DNA of 64,000 bases, taken from assembly GCA_963704825.1 (NCBI GenBank), contig CAVPHV010000003.1:124001-188000 (forward strand), given 5' to 3'. This DNA comes from CAVPHV01 sp963704825. GTDB lineage: Bacteria > Actinomycetota > Acidimicrobiia > Spongiisociales > UBA5794. This document shows positions 34,667-44,040 of the stretch, piece by piece. Position numbers and translations under genes: made by a program. Position 1 is the stretch's first letter; the number at the start of each line of letters is the position of its first letter. The notes beneath the pieces were generated by a model, which saw only the letters and a list, made by a program, of their open reading frames with translations, did not search any database and was not told the DNA's origin.

Positions 34667-34692
34667 TGTCGTTCATTGACCAGTGAACGACA
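34667..34692. promoter_or_regulatory. Palindromic operator upstream of the flavodoxin gene
   Basis: TGTCGTTCA (34667-34675) and TGAACGACA (34684-34692) are perfect inverted half-sites around an 8-base centre that is itself mostly symmetric (TTGACCAG). The layout is typical of a TetR-family operator. No TetR gene lies in the window, so the regulator would act from elsewhere. Confidence 0.6.
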
Positions 34693-34757
34693 CCGGCGTA
34701 GCCTCCGGCCAGGGTCAAACGACCCGCTTGGTGGCGGCGGGCGGCGCTTCCATTCGG

Positions 34758-34784
34758 TCAAGCACCCCCGGCAGGTGCCGATAC
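34758..34784 (+). promoter_or_regulatory. Sigma28/WhiG-like promoter of the GGDEF-EAL gene
   Basis: TCAA (34758-34761), 15 bases, then GCCGATAC (34777-34784). The FliA/WhiG consensus is TAAA-N15-GCCGATAA, so only two positions differ and the spacing is exact. The -10 box lies about 49 bases before the ATG of the c-di-GMP gene. Confidence 0.5.
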
Positions 34785-34832
34785 GCTCCAAGACGGCCCG
34801 TTCGACGGCCGCCGAGGACATTGGTGAGGTGA

Positions 34833-36968
34833 ATGACGAGCGATCAACAGATCGGCCCTCGATCTGCCGCCGCGAGCGCAGTTGTCTTCGACGCGCCGGA
34901 CGATTCGCCCAAGCGTCCCATCGGTCGCTACATCATCGGTCTGGCCATGATCGCCCTGCTGGCGATTTCGTCGACGGTTCTGACCTCCTCGGCTCTCTCG
35001 AGGCAAGAACACGACGCCGGCGTGGTGAGCGCCGCCGCCGGCCAGGCCGTCCTGGCCGACCGTTTGGCCGACAACGCTATGGACCTGGAGATCGCGTCAA
35101 CGGACGACGCCCGTGGCCTCGCGGTTCGCGAAATGGAGCGTGTGGCCGCGGTCCAAGACATGGAACGTAATCTCGCCCTGATCGAGGCCACCCACCTGGG
35201 GCTTCGCTACGGCGACGACATCCTCGGACTGCCCGGCGACAACAGCCCGGAGGTGAACGACATATTCATTGAGCTCGAGTCCACCTATGAAGCCACGGTC
35301 GCATCAGCCGAGGAGCTGATCGCCATTGGAAACCAGGGGTTCAAGGTGCTCCCACCACCGGTCGTGGCCGTGGTCGAGTCGGCCGGCGAGTACGCCACCG
35401 GGATGACCGAGATCGTGTTCGCCTATCAGCAAGAGGCGGAGGCGAGGGTCAAGAGCCTCAAGTCGACCCAGTACCTCGTGCTCAGTGTCACCATCGTGTT
35501 GCTGGTGTTCGAGGGGCTGTTCCTCTTCCGCCCGGCGGTGAAGGAGTTCCGCAAAGAGTGGCGTCAGAGGGCTGAGGCGCACCTCACCGCTCGTGAGAAG
35601 GACCAGCGCAAGCTGAGCTTCCTTGCTCGCTTCGACCCTCTGACCGGGTTGATCAACCGGTTCCTTTTCGGTGACCGATTACAGAACGCCATCGCCCGCG
35701 CCCGGCGCGACGGGGGCTTGGTCACGTTGATGTTCCTCGACCTCGACGAGTTCAAGGCCGTCAACGACCGCTTTGGACACTCCGTCGGTGACGGGCTGCT
35801 CAAACAGGTGGCCGAGCGCCTGGTCGATGCGGTCCGGGAGAGTGACAGCGTTGCCCGCCTCGGCGGTGACGAGTTCACGGTCATCCTCGAAGGCAACCAC
35901 CGCGTCGAAGACGCCGGTCACGTCGCCACGAAGATCCTACGGTCTCTCCAGGTGCCCTATCACGTGGGGTCCCACAAGCTCCACATCACGGCGAGTATCG
36001 GAATCGCCCTCTACCCGGTCGACGGCCAGAACTCCCAGGAGTTGCTGCGCGACGCCGACATTGCGATGTACAGCGCCAAGGCGGCGGGCAAGAACACCTA
36101 CCAGTACTTCACCCCTGAGCTGCGCGAGAAGACCTCGGAACGCCTCCACCTGATCGATGGGTTGCGCCGCGCCATCGAGGCTCGCCAGGAGCTCGAACTG
36201 GTCTACCAGCCAAAGGTCGACATCCGAGACAACAGCATCGTCGGAGTCGAAGCCCTGGTCCGCTGGCACCACCCCGAGCTCGGCCTGGTGTTGCCCGACC
36301 GGTTTGTGCCGCTCGCCGAGGAGACCGACCTGATCCTGCCGATCGGCGACTGGGTGATCGTCGAAGCGTGCCGCCAGATGAAGGCGTGGCAGGTGGCAGG
36401 ATTGGGACAGATCACGGTGTCGGTCAATGTGTCGTCACGTCAGCTTCGTCACGGCGACCTCGTCGAGAAGATCGCGGCGGCACTCGCCGAGACCGGGCTC
36501 GACGCCGAGTTCCTCGAGATCGAGATCACCGAGGGCACCCTTGTTGAGGACTCCGGCCTCGCCACCCGGACCCTCCAACGGTTGCGAACGATGGGCGTTC
36601 AGGTTTCGATCGATGACTTCGGCACCGGCTACTCGTCGCTGGGCTACCTGCAGCGGCTGCCGATCGACCGCCTCAAGATCGACCGAACTTTCGTGCGAGA
36701 CCTGCCGGTGAGCGACGATGCCACCGCGCTGTCGGCTGCGATTGTCGGCCTGGCGAAGAGTCTGCACCTCGACGTCGTCGCCGAAGGGGTCGAGACGATC
36801 GAACAACTCGAGATCCTGCGAAGCCTCGAGTGCTTCAAGGTCCAGGGATTCCTCTTCGCCAAGCCGCTGCGTGTCGAGGAAGCCCGCCGATTCCTCCGGG
36901 ACGGGCCCCCGGTGCTGCTGGAGAGCGATGCCGCAACTCCGGCCGGGGCGGCGCAGTCCGCACACTGA
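34833..36968 (+). CDS. Membrane GGDEF-EAL c-di-GMP protein with PilJ-like sensor part
   Basis: This 711-residue protein can in principle both make and break c-di-GMP. Membrane spans lie at about residues 33-55 and 214-233. Between them is an extracytoplasmic helical region resembling PilJ/type IV pili-chemotaxis sensor domains. The GGDEF motif is intact (RLGGDEF, residues 344-348), with an inhibitory I-site RESD at 335-338 exactly five residues before it. The EAL domain is also intact: EALVRW at 473, then ITEGTL, DDFGTGYSSLGYL and VAEGVET. ATG 34833 follows GAGGTGA. A sigma28/WhiG-like promoter lies upstream. Confidence 0.92.
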   Translation: MTSDQQIGPRSAAASAVVFDAPDDSPKRPIGRYIIGLAMIALLAISSTVLTSSALSRQEHDAGVVSAAAGQAVLADRLADNAMDLEIASTDDARGLAVREMERVAAVQDMERNLALIEATHLGLRYGDDILGLPGDNSPEVNDIFIELESTYEATVASAEELIAIGNQGFKVLPPPVVAVVESAGEYATGMTEIVFAYQQEAEARVKSLKSTQYLVLSVTIVLLVFEGLFLFRPAVKEFRKEWRQRAEAHLTAREKDQRKLSFLARFDPLTGLINRFLFGDRLQNAIARARRDGGLVTLMFLDLDEFKAVNDRFGHSVGDGLLKQVAERLVDAVRESDSVARLGGDEFTVILEGNHRVEDAGHVATKILRSLQVPYHVGSHKLHITASIGIALYPVDGQNSQELLRDADIAMYSAKAAGKNTYQYFTPELREKTSERLHLIDGLRRAIEARQELELVYQPKVDIRDNSIVGVEALVRWHHPELGLVLPDRFVPLAEETDLILPIGDWVIVEACRQMKAWQVAGLGQITVSVNVSSRQLRHGDLVEKIAAALAETGLDAEFLEIEITEGTLVEDSGLATRTLQRLRTMGVQVSIDDFGTGYSSLGYLQRLPIDRLKIDRTFVRDLPVSDDATALSAAIVGLAKSLHLDVVAEGVETIEQLEILRSLECFKVQGFLFAKPLRVEEARRFLRDGPPVLLESDAATPAGAAQSAH

Positions 36969-37013
36969 GCGCTCCGGTACTCTTGCGGGCGTAAACCACG
37001 CTTTGGAGGAGTC

Positions 37014-39647
37014 ATGGCTGCGAGCACTCGATCACATCTGGCTGCGCTGGCGTGCTTCTGGCTCGCCGTCGGCGTGTTCGTCGCCATACCGTCGACCCCG
37101 GCCGCGGCGGCAACCGGCACCGATGGCGTCGAACTCGAACTCGTCACCTCACAGCTGTCTCGCCCCTCCGACATCACCGCGCCCCAGGGCGACGACCGCC
37201 TCTTCATCGTCGAGCAGGTTGGCAGGATTCGCATCGTCGAGAACGGGCAACTGCTGGCCACCCCCTTCCTCGACATCAGCTCCAGGGTACGCAGCAGCGG
37301 TGGCGAACAAGGGTTGCTGGGGCTTGCCTTTGACCCCAACTTCGCAAAGAACGGCCGCTTCTATGTGAACTACACGGCAGAGGCGGGAGGTGGCGACAGC
37401 GTGATTGCACGCTTCAAGGTGAGCTCGGGGAATCCGAATGTCGCCGACGCCGGCAGCGAAGAGCGCTTCCTTCAGGTGAATCAGCCGTACACCAACCACA
37501 ACGGTGGGCAGGTCGCCGTTGGGCCGGATGGCTACCTCTACGCATCGCTCGGTGACGGTGGCAGTGGTGGCGATCCGCTCGGGAACGGTCAGAACAAGAA
37601 CTCACTACTCGGCACGATCGTCCGTGTCGACCGTTTCACCGGCGACGCCGCCCCGGGCAACCCCTTCATTGGGACGTCGGGCGACGACCGCATCTGGGTA
37701 TGGGGATTGCGCAATCCCTGGCGGTTTGCGTTCGACCCGCTGAGCGGCGACATGCTGATCGCCGACGTCGGCCAGAACGCGTGGGAAGAGGTCGATGTTG
37801 TGCCGGCCGGCGACAACGGGCTCAACTTCGGGTGGAACGAACGCGAAGGGGCTCACTGCTACGTCGCCAACTGCGAGACGGCGGGCCTGGTCGATCCCAT
37901 CCACGAGTACGCCCATGGCTCCGACCCCTGTTCCGGATCGATTACCGGCGGCTATGTGTATCGCGGCAACGACCTCCCGTGGCTGCGAGGCCACTACTTC
38001 TATGCCGACTACTGCAAGGGTTCGCTGCGGAGCTTCTTCTACGAGGATGGGGTTGACTCCGACCACCGGACGTGGACGTCGGCGCTCGGTGCTCCCGGCG
38101 GCATCACGACTTTTGGTCTCGACGGCCGCGGCGAGCTCTACTTCGCCGCGGGGTCATCCGTGTACCGCCTCGTGCCTGCCGCCGATCCCCGCTGCGACGT
38201 CGACGGTGACGGCGACTCCGACGTTGCGGTCGGCGTCCCCTTCGAGGACCCGGGCAACGTCGAAGATGCCGGGGTGCTCCAGGTGTTCGCCGGGACACCC
38301 AGCGGTGTCGACGTTGCCGACGACAAACGCTTCCATCAGGGCAAGACGACCATGTTTGGCCTCGCTCAACCCGGTGACTTGTATGGGGCCGCAGTGGCCT
38401 GCGCCGACTTCGACGGCGACGGCTACGACGACCTTGCCGCGGGGGTGCCGGGTGAGGATCGCAAGGCCGTGGCCGACGCCGGGGCGCTGAGTGTCCTTCC
38501 CGGCTCGCCTTCGGGTCCCGATGTGGGCGCCGATCGTCTCTGGCATCAGGATTCGAAGCGGATTCGCAATACTGCCGAAGCCGGTGACCGTTTCGGTGAG
38601 ACGCTTGCCGCCGGCGATTTCAACCGCGACGGCTACGCCGATCTCGCCGTCGGCGTACCCGGCGAGAGCTTCGGTTCCATCGCCGAAGCAGGAGCAGTGA
38701 ACGTCCTGTACGGATCCTCCAGTGGGCTGCGCGGCGGTGGCAACCAGTTCTGGCGACAGGGCAAGACGGGCATTCTCGATGGTGTCGAGCCGGGAGACCG
38801 GTTTGGAGCCGCTCTGGCTGCCGGCGATTTCGACGGCGACGGGTTTGACGACCTCGCCGTTGGGGTGCCGGGGGAGAAGGTCGGCGGCCACGAAGCTGCC
38901 GGCATGGTGCACGTACTGTTCGGGTCCGCCGCCGGGCTCACCACCCGCGACCGTGTCGTCCATCGCAATAGCAACGGGATTCAGGGTGTCGCTGCGCCCG
39001 GCGACGAGTTTGGCGCTGCCGTGGCAGCCGGACACTTCGACGCCGACGGGTTTGACGACCTTGCCATTGGGATTCCCGGTGCGGCGAGCGACGCCGGCCG
39101 CACCTCGGTGCTCTACGGGACGCCGAATGGACCGGGCAAACGCGATGATTTGTGGGGCCAGGGGAGCGATGGTTTGCTCGGGGTTGCCGAGGTGAATGAC
39201 CGCTACGGAGCAACGCTCGAGGCCGGCGACTTCGATCGCGATGGGTATGACGAACTCGTCGTGGCCGCGCCCGGCGAGACGCTCAGCGGCAAGGCTCGGG
39301 CTGGGCAGCTCGGTGTCATTCCGGGTTCCGGCGGCGGGCTGACTGCGGTTGGTGACACGTTGTGGTCGCAGAACAAGACCAACGTCGCCGGAACGATTCA
39401 GCCGAACGATCGGTTCGGGGCCGCGCTACGAGTTCTCGACGCGGACGGCGACGGCCGCGACGACCTCGTCGTCGGGATTCCCCAGTACGCCAATCCACCG
39501 GCTCAGTCGCCGAACTCGGGCGAAGTTGCCCTTTTCTACGGAGGTCCCGGCGGTCTCTCCACCGCAGGCGACGAGCTGTGGAGCCAAGCGACCACCGGTG
39601 TCATCGGGAACCCCGAGCCGGAGGATCGATTCGGCGGCGCGCTGTGA
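37014..39647 (+). CDS. Secreted GSDH-type sugar dehydrogenase fused to FG-GAP repeats
   Basis: The 877-residue product is secreted (signal AALACFWLAVGVFVAIPSTPAAAA). Residues 45-390 or so form a glucose/sorbosone dehydrogenase beta-propeller of the PQQ-using kind: SRPSDITAPQGDDRLFIVEQ, GEQGLLGLAFDPNF, NHNGGQVAVGPDGYLY, GLRNPWRFAFDP and ADVGQNAWEEVD. The rest has about seven integrin-alpha-like FG-GAP units, each with DFDGDGYDDLAVGVPGE-type calcium loops, which would form a second propeller. ATG 37014 follows GGAGGA. The MBL gene downstream overlaps by GTGA. Oxidation of an extracellular sugar is the family role; the FG-GAP half may bind ligands or surfaces. Confidence 0.88.
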   Translation: MAASTRSHLAALACFWLAVGVFVAIPSTPAAAATGTDGVELELVTSQLSRPSDITAPQGDDRLFIVEQVGRIRIVENGQLLATPFLDISSRVRSSGGEQGLLGLAFDPNFAKNGRFYVNYTAEAGGGDSVIARFKVSSGNPNVADAGSEERFLQVNQPYTNHNGGQVAVGPDGYLYASLGDGGSGGDPLGNGQNKNSLLGTIVRVDRFTGDAAPGNPFIGTSGDDRIWVWGLRNPWRFAFDPLSGDMLIADVGQNAWEEVDVVPAGDNGLNFGWNEREGAHCYVANCETAGLVDPIHEYAHGSDPCSGSITGGYVYRGNDLPWLRGHYFYADYCKGSLRSFFYEDGVDSDHRTWTSALGAPGGITTFGLDGRGELYFAAGSSVYRLVPAADPRCDVDGDGDSDVAVGVPFEDPGNVEDAGVLQVFAGTPSGVDVADDKRFHQGKTTMFGLAQPGDLYGAAVACADFDGDGYDDLAAGVPGEDRKAVADAGALSVLPGSPSGPDVGADRLWHQDSKRIRNTAEAGDRFGETLAAGDFNRDGYADLAVGVPGESFGSIAEAGAVNVLYGSSSGLRGGGNQFWRQGKTGILDGVEPGDRFGAALAAGDFDGDGFDDLAVGVPGEKVGGHEAAGMVHVLFGSAAGLTTRDRVVHRNSNGIQGVAAPGDEFGAAVAAGHFDADGFDDLAIGIPGAASDAGRTSVLYGTPNGPGKRDDLWGQGSDGLLGVAEVNDRYGATLEAGDFDRDGYDELVVAAPGETLSGKARAGQLGVIPGSGGGLTAVGDTLWSQNKTNVAGTIQPNDRFGAALRVLDADGDGRDDLVVGIPQYANPPAQSPNSGEVALFYGGPGGLSTAGDELWSQATTGVIGNPEPEDRFGGAL

Positions 39648-40450
39648 GCAGCCCATTCGACGAACTCGCCGTTGGGGTCTATCGGCGGCGATATGCGTCG
39701 CTCGACCTCAATATCGGCGTCGTCGTCGGCGCAGACGGCGTCCTCATCGTCGACTCGCGAGCCTCGCACAGCCAGGCGCAAGAGCTCCGCGACGAACTCG
39801 CCGGCCTCACCGAACTTCCGGTGCGCTGGGTGGTCAACACCCATTGGCATTGGGATCATGTCTTTGGCAACGCAATGTTTCCCGAGGCTCTTTTGTGGGG
39901 CCAGCGTGAGTGCCGCAACCACCTCATTGAGCATGGCGAGGAAGACAAGGCGGCCGCTCGGAGATCGGTGGGTCCCGAACACGCTCACCAGATCGACGAG
40001 GTCGTGGTCACGCCACCTGAGTATGTCGTCGGGACCGCAGGGGCGATTGACGTCGGCGGGCGAACCGTCACGCTGAAGCACATGGGGCTCGGTCACACCA
40101 ACAGCGATCTGGTCGTGATCGTTTCGGACGCGCCGGCGCTGTTCGCCGGCGACCTCCTCGAGGAGGGGGCTCCGCCGCACTTCGGCGACGGATACCCGAT
40201 GGCGTGGCCTGATACGGTGGATCGGCTTCGTGACCACATCAGGGGAGTGGTCGTCCCCGGTCATGGTGATGTCATGGCCGCCGCCGACGTGACGACCCAA
40301 CACGAGGAGCTGACCGCAGTCGCACAGGCCTGTGCAGATGGCCTGGCGACAGGGCGATTTGATCCCACGGCGGGGCCATACCCGCCGGAGTCGATGCTCG
40401 AAGCATGGGAGCGAGCCAAGCTCGAGTTCGTGGGACGGGTCGAGGATTAG
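39644..40450 (+). CDS. MBL-fold metallo-hydrolase
   Basis: This 268-residue metallo-beta-lactamase-fold protein has the metal motif NTHWHWDHVFGN, GLGHTNSDLVV with the bridging region, FAGDLLEEG and a C-terminal VVPGHGDV. It has no signal peptide, so it is cytoplasmic. GTG 39644 overlaps the stop of the sugar dehydrogenase gene (GTGA), so the two are co-translated. That hints at handling a product such as a lactone, but this is inference. Confidence 0.88.
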   Translation: MSSPFDELAVGVYRRRYASLDLNIGVVVGADGVLIVDSRASHSQAQELRDELAGLTELPVRWVVNTHWHWDHVFGNAMFPEALLWGQRECRNHLIEHGEEDKAAARRSVGPEHAHQIDEVVVTPPEYVVGTAGAIDVGGRTVTLKHMGLGHTNSDLVVIVSDAPALFAGDLLEEGAPPHFGDGYPMAWPDTVDRLRDHIRGVVVPGHGDVMAAADVTTQHEELTAVAQACADGLATGRFDPTAGPYPPESMLEAWERAKLEFVGRVED

Positions 40451-40483
40451 CCGCCGCGACGGGCCGTCTACGATCGCGTCGCT

Positions 40484-41608
40484 ATGGCCATTCCCTTCAC
40501 CTCGGGACTCAACGTCGGGACGGGACCTCCGCTGGGGCGGGTCACCGGCGCCCTGCGGGTGGCGCGTACGTTCGGATTTGACACTGCGTGGACCGTTGAC
40601 CATTTCCTCGGGTTCTTCCCGGAGCAGATCTGGGACAAGGGCTTCACCTGGTTGGCCAAGCCGGGGGAGTCGCCTCATGAGTACTTCGAGTACCAGGCCC
40701 TCCTCGGCTACCTGGCAGCGCGGGCCGGCAAGGTGCGCCTTGGCGTCGGTGTGACCGAGCCAACCCGGCGTCACCCGGTTGTGTTGGCGCAGGCGTTCCT
40801 GACGCTGGCTCACATGACCAAGCGGGCGCCGATCCTGGGGATCGGGTCCGGTGAACGGGAGAACATCGAGCCGTACGGTCTCGAGTTCGACCGTCCGGTC
40901 GGGCGCCTCGAAGAGGCTCTGGCGATCACTCGGCGTTGCTTCACTACGTCGGGCCCTTTTGACTTCGCCGGCACCCACTTCCGGCTGGAGGGGGCTCGCA
41001 TGGATCTTTCTTCGCCGCCGGGTCGGACTCCGCAGATCTGGGTGGCGGCGCATGGCCCCCGTATGCTCGAGCTCACCGGCCGGTATGGGGACGGCTGGTA
41101 TCCCGCGTTTCCGTTCAGTCCGCAGCGGTATGGCGAGATGCTGGGCACGATTGGGGAGGCAGCTCGCAGGGCGGGCCGTGACCCGGACGCCATCGTCCCG
41201 GGCTGGCAGACGGTGGTGATCGTGGCGCACAGCCGCAAGGAGGCGCGCCGCATGCTCGAAGCGAAGCCTGTCCGGTTTTCCACGCTGCTCGCCTCCGACG
41301 AGGTGTGGCAGAGCTTCGGACAGGAGCACCCGCTCGGTGCCGGGTTCCGGGGCATGATCGACTTCATGCCGGATCGGTACACGAAAACACAACTCGAGGA
41401 TGCCATTGCCCGCGTCCCGGTGGACCTGCTCGCCGAGGTTCTGTTGTGGGGGACACCAGACGACCTATTCGAGCGGTTCAGCGACTACCGCGACGCCGGG
41501 TTGCGCCACCTGGTGATTCAACCGGTCTCCGCCATGATCTCGCGCCGCAGCGCCGTGTACTCGTTGCGGGCCGTCGTTTCGATCCAGCGGAGGTTGCGCC
41601 GGAGCTGA
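40484..41608 (+). CDS. LLM-class (F420-type) oxidoreductase
   Basis: This 374-residue luciferase-like TIM-barrel protein resembles F420-dependent reductases such as phthiodiolone ketoreductase or Mer. Features are RVARTFGFDTAWTVDHFLGFFP, RLGVGVTEPTRRHPVVLAQAFLTLAHM, PILGIGSGERENIEPYGL, RLEEALAI and PQIWVAAHGPRMLELTGRYGDGWYP. ATG 40484 follows the MBL stop by 33 bases. The substrate is unknown. It is a second LLM gene in the window, only distantly similar to the one at 19.4 kb. Confidence 0.87.
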   Translation: MAIPFTSGLNVGTGPPLGRVTGALRVARTFGFDTAWTVDHFLGFFPEQIWDKGFTWLAKPGESPHEYFEYQALLGYLAARAGKVRLGVGVTEPTRRHPVVLAQAFLTLAHMTKRAPILGIGSGERENIEPYGLEFDRPVGRLEEALAITRRCFTTSGPFDFAGTHFRLEGARMDLSSPPGRTPQIWVAAHGPRMLELTGRYGDGWYPAFPFSPQRYGEMLGTIGEAARRAGRDPDAIVPGWQTVVIVAHSRKEARRMLEAKPVRFSTLLASDEVWQSFGQEHPLGAGFRGMIDFMPDRYTKTQLEDAIARVPVDLLAEVLLWGTPDDLFERFSDYRDAGLRHLVIQPVSAMISRRSAVYSLRAVVSIQRRLRRS

Positions 41609-41671
41609 AACGGCAATCCCCGGTCTGTTCCCACAACCACGTTGAGCCGGGTAGCCTTGCGGCGATCCGCC

Positions 41672-43270
41672 ATGATCATTGCCCGTGACCTCTCCATTGA
41701 AGCGGGCGTCCGCGTCCTCATCTCGGATGCCTCGTTCTCCCTCCAACCCGGCGACAAGGTCGGTTTGGTGGGCCCGAACGGCGCGGGCAAGACCACACTA
41801 CTGAGAACCCTGGCAGGAGAGCGTGAGCCACTCGAGGGCCACATCGCTCGCTCCGGCGTCCTCGGATACCTGTCGCAGGAGGCGGCCCTCGCGGTGCTCG
41901 AGGACGAACACGTCACCGCTTTGGAGCGCATTCTGATGGCCCGCGACATCGGTGTCCTGGAACGACGGATGGAAGAGGTTCGCCTGAAGATGGAGACCGT
42001 CGACGGCGAGGAGCGAGACCGCCTCATCCGCCGGTTCTCCAGGCTCGAGGACGAGTTCACGGCGCGTGGTGGCTACCTGGCCAAGGCAGAGGCGAAACGT
42101 TTTGGTGCCTCTCTCGGGATCGGAAGTGACGAACTCGACCAACTGGTCGTCACCATGTCCGGGGGTCAACGGCGCCGCGTCGAACTGGCGCGCATCCTCT
42201 TTGCCGAGACCGACATGCTGTTGCTCGATGAGCCGACTAATCACCTCGACTTGGACGCCAAGGCTTGGCTGATGGACTGGTTGGCCGGCTATGAGGGGTC
42301 GCTGTTGGTGGTGAGCCACGATCTGCCGTTGCTCGACGAGTCGATCACTTCGGTGCTCGCCGTTGACGATGGCTCGCTCGAACCGTACCGCGGCAACTAT
42401 TCGCACTACCTCACGGAACGAGAGCGCCGCCACGAGCAACGGGTGCGGGAACGCAAACACCAAGACGAGAAGATTGCCCGCCTCGAGGAAGGGATCCGCC
42501 GCTTCAAGGGCACGTCCGAGAAGATGGCCAAGCGGGCCCGCTCGTGGGAGACCAGGGTCGACAAACTCAAGGCGAAGCGGGTCGAGATCGGCAAGAAGGG
42601 CCGTAACGTTGCGATGCAGTTCCCCCAGCCTGAGCCGTCGGGAAGGACGCCGCTCAAGGCGGACGGCCTTGCCAAGGCATTCGACCAGAACGTGGTGTTC
42701 GTCGATGTGGATGTCGATGTCGACCGTGGCGAACGGCTCGTCATCATGGGTCTCAACGGCGCAGGCAAGACCACGCTGCTGCGGATCCTTGCCGGCACCG
42801 ACTCGGCCGACATCGGCGAAGTCGAACTCGGCCACCGGGCGTCGCTCGGTTACTACGCCCAGGAGCACGAGAACATCCGGTCCGGCGTCAGCGTATTCGA
42901 TCACATGAGGGAGGTTTCGAGCGAACCGGACCGCACCCTGCGGAGCATGCTTGGTCACTTCCTGCTCGCCGACAAGGTCGACCAGGATGCGGGCACCCTC
43001 TCGGGGGGCGAGAAGACCAAGCTGGCCCTGGCGCAACTTGTCGTCGGTCGTCACAACGTGCTGCTGCTCGATGAGCCAACCAACAACCTCGACCCACAGG
43101 CAAAAGAGGCCTTGCTCGATGCCCTCGTCATCTACGAGGGCACCGTGATCCTCGTCAGCCACGATGCCGAGTTCGTCGAACAACTCGCTCCCGACCGGGC
43201 ACTACTCATGCCGGAAGGCGACACCGCTTTCTTTGACGACTCGATGCTCGGCCTGGTTGCGCTCGCCTGA
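41672..43270 (+). CDS. ABC-F family ATPase (Uup/EttA-like)
   Basis: This 532-residue soluble protein has two ABC domains and no membrane segments. Walker A motifs are GPNGAGKTTL and GLNGAGKTTL. Signature motifs are MSGGQRRRVELARIL and LSGGEKTKLALAQLV. Walker B motifs are MLLLDEPTNHLDLD and VLLLDEPTNNLDPQ. A charged linker of about 80 residues (ERERRHEQRVRERKHQDEKI and onward) joins the domains, as in ribosome-acting ABC-F factors. It could modulate translation or give antibiotic tolerance; which subfamily is not clear. Confidence 0.9.
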   Translation: MIIARDLSIEAGVRVLISDASFSLQPGDKVGLVGPNGAGKTTLLRTLAGEREPLEGHIARSGVLGYLSQEAALAVLEDEHVTALERILMARDIGVLERRMEEVRLKMETVDGEERDRLIRRFSRLEDEFTARGGYLAKAEAKRFGASLGIGSDELDQLVVTMSGGQRRRVELARILFAETDMLLLDEPTNHLDLDAKAWLMDWLAGYEGSLLVVSHDLPLLDESITSVLAVDDGSLEPYRGNYSHYLTERERRHEQRVRERKHQDEKIARLEEGIRRFKGTSEKMAKRARSWETRVDKLKAKRVEIGKKGRNVAMQFPQPEPSGRTPLKADGLAKAFDQNVVFVDVDVDVDRGERLVIMGLNGAGKTTLLRILAGTDSADIGEVELGHRASLGYYAQEHENIRSGVSVFDHMREVSSEPDRTLRSMLGHFLLADKVDQDAGTLSGGEKTKLALAQLVVGRHNVLLLDEPTNNLDPQAKEALLDALVIYEGTVILVSHDAEFVEQLAPDRALLMPEGDTAFFDDSMLGLVALA

Positions 43271-43449
43271 GCGGCGCGGTCTGTCTCAGATCGAACGTGA
43301 CGAGATCTCCAGCCCCTCGAGTCCATCCGCCTGCCCGTCTGGAGACTTGTGGACGTTCAACGATGACTGCGCAGATTCGTAGCGGAGAATGATCCAAGGC
43401 ATCTGACCGGGAATGTCGTCGCAGTGTCCACCCAGAGCTGTGCCGCTGC

Positions 43450-44040
43450 CTAGATGTGGCCTTCAAAGGTCTCTACGGCGATGCCTTCTAGGATGTTCCA
43501 GGTGGCGACGAGCCAGCTTTGCCGGCTGGCGTTGGTGAAGATGACCGTCAGACCGGTGTCCTCAAAACGGTGCTCAACGGTGAATCCGGGTCGGGGAAGT
43601 GCCCACAGCAGGAGGACCTGGCCTTCGCGCTCGCCGACGCGGGCGGAGCCGCCCTCGAGGTGAACGATGTGCACTCTGGTCTCGGTGGTCTCCGTCTCGG
43701 GGTCAACGCCCTCGATTGCGTCAACGTTCGTGCCGGTGGCGGGTTGTGGTCCAATGTCTGGACTATCCGGGTCGAGCTTCGCCGCGTCGATCGCCCTGAC
43801 TTGGTCGGCAATAGGGAGCGTTGTCGTGGTCACGGTCGGCTGCGGCGCCATTGTCGTGATCGGTGCCGGTATCGGCTGGGCAGCCAGCGCCTCAACTTCA
43901 GCAGACGTGAGCGGCCGCAGCGGCCGATCAGTGACCTGCCCGCCGGCGATGGCAACAGCGGCGGACGCAACAACGCTGGTCAACACGGCAGCTGCGAGCC
44001 AGCCAAGAATGAAGAAGAGCCTACGGCGCATCGTTTCCAT
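43450..44040 (-). CDS. Membrane-anchored protein of unknown function
   Basis: I do not recognise a family. The 196-residue product has one N-terminal membrane segment (RLFFILGWLAAAVLTSVVASAAVAIAGG), a Pro/Thr-rich linker (PITTMAPQPTVTTTTLP) and an extracytoplasmic C-terminal domain of about 80 residues (HIVHLEGGSARVGEREGQVLLLWALPRPGFTVEHRF). The layout suggests an anchored surface or periplasmic-side protein. The two nearby ATGs at 44040 and 44031 are both possible starts. Between it and the ABC-F gene (43271-43449) nothing was seen. Confidence 0.6.
   Translation of the reverse strand: METMRRRLFFILGWLAAAVLTSVVASAAVAIAGGQVTDRPLRPLTSAEVEALAAQPIPAPITTMAPQPTVTTTTLPIADQVRAIDAAKLDPDSPDIGPQPATGTNVDAIEGVDPETETTETRVHIVHLEGGSARVGEREGQVLLLWALPRPGFTVEHRFEDTGLTVIFTNASRQSWLVATWNILEGIAVETFEGHI

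Noticed and set aside
39536..41392. 618-residue minus-strand ORF
   Set aside because: It is antisense to the MBL and LLM genes, which have clear motifs.
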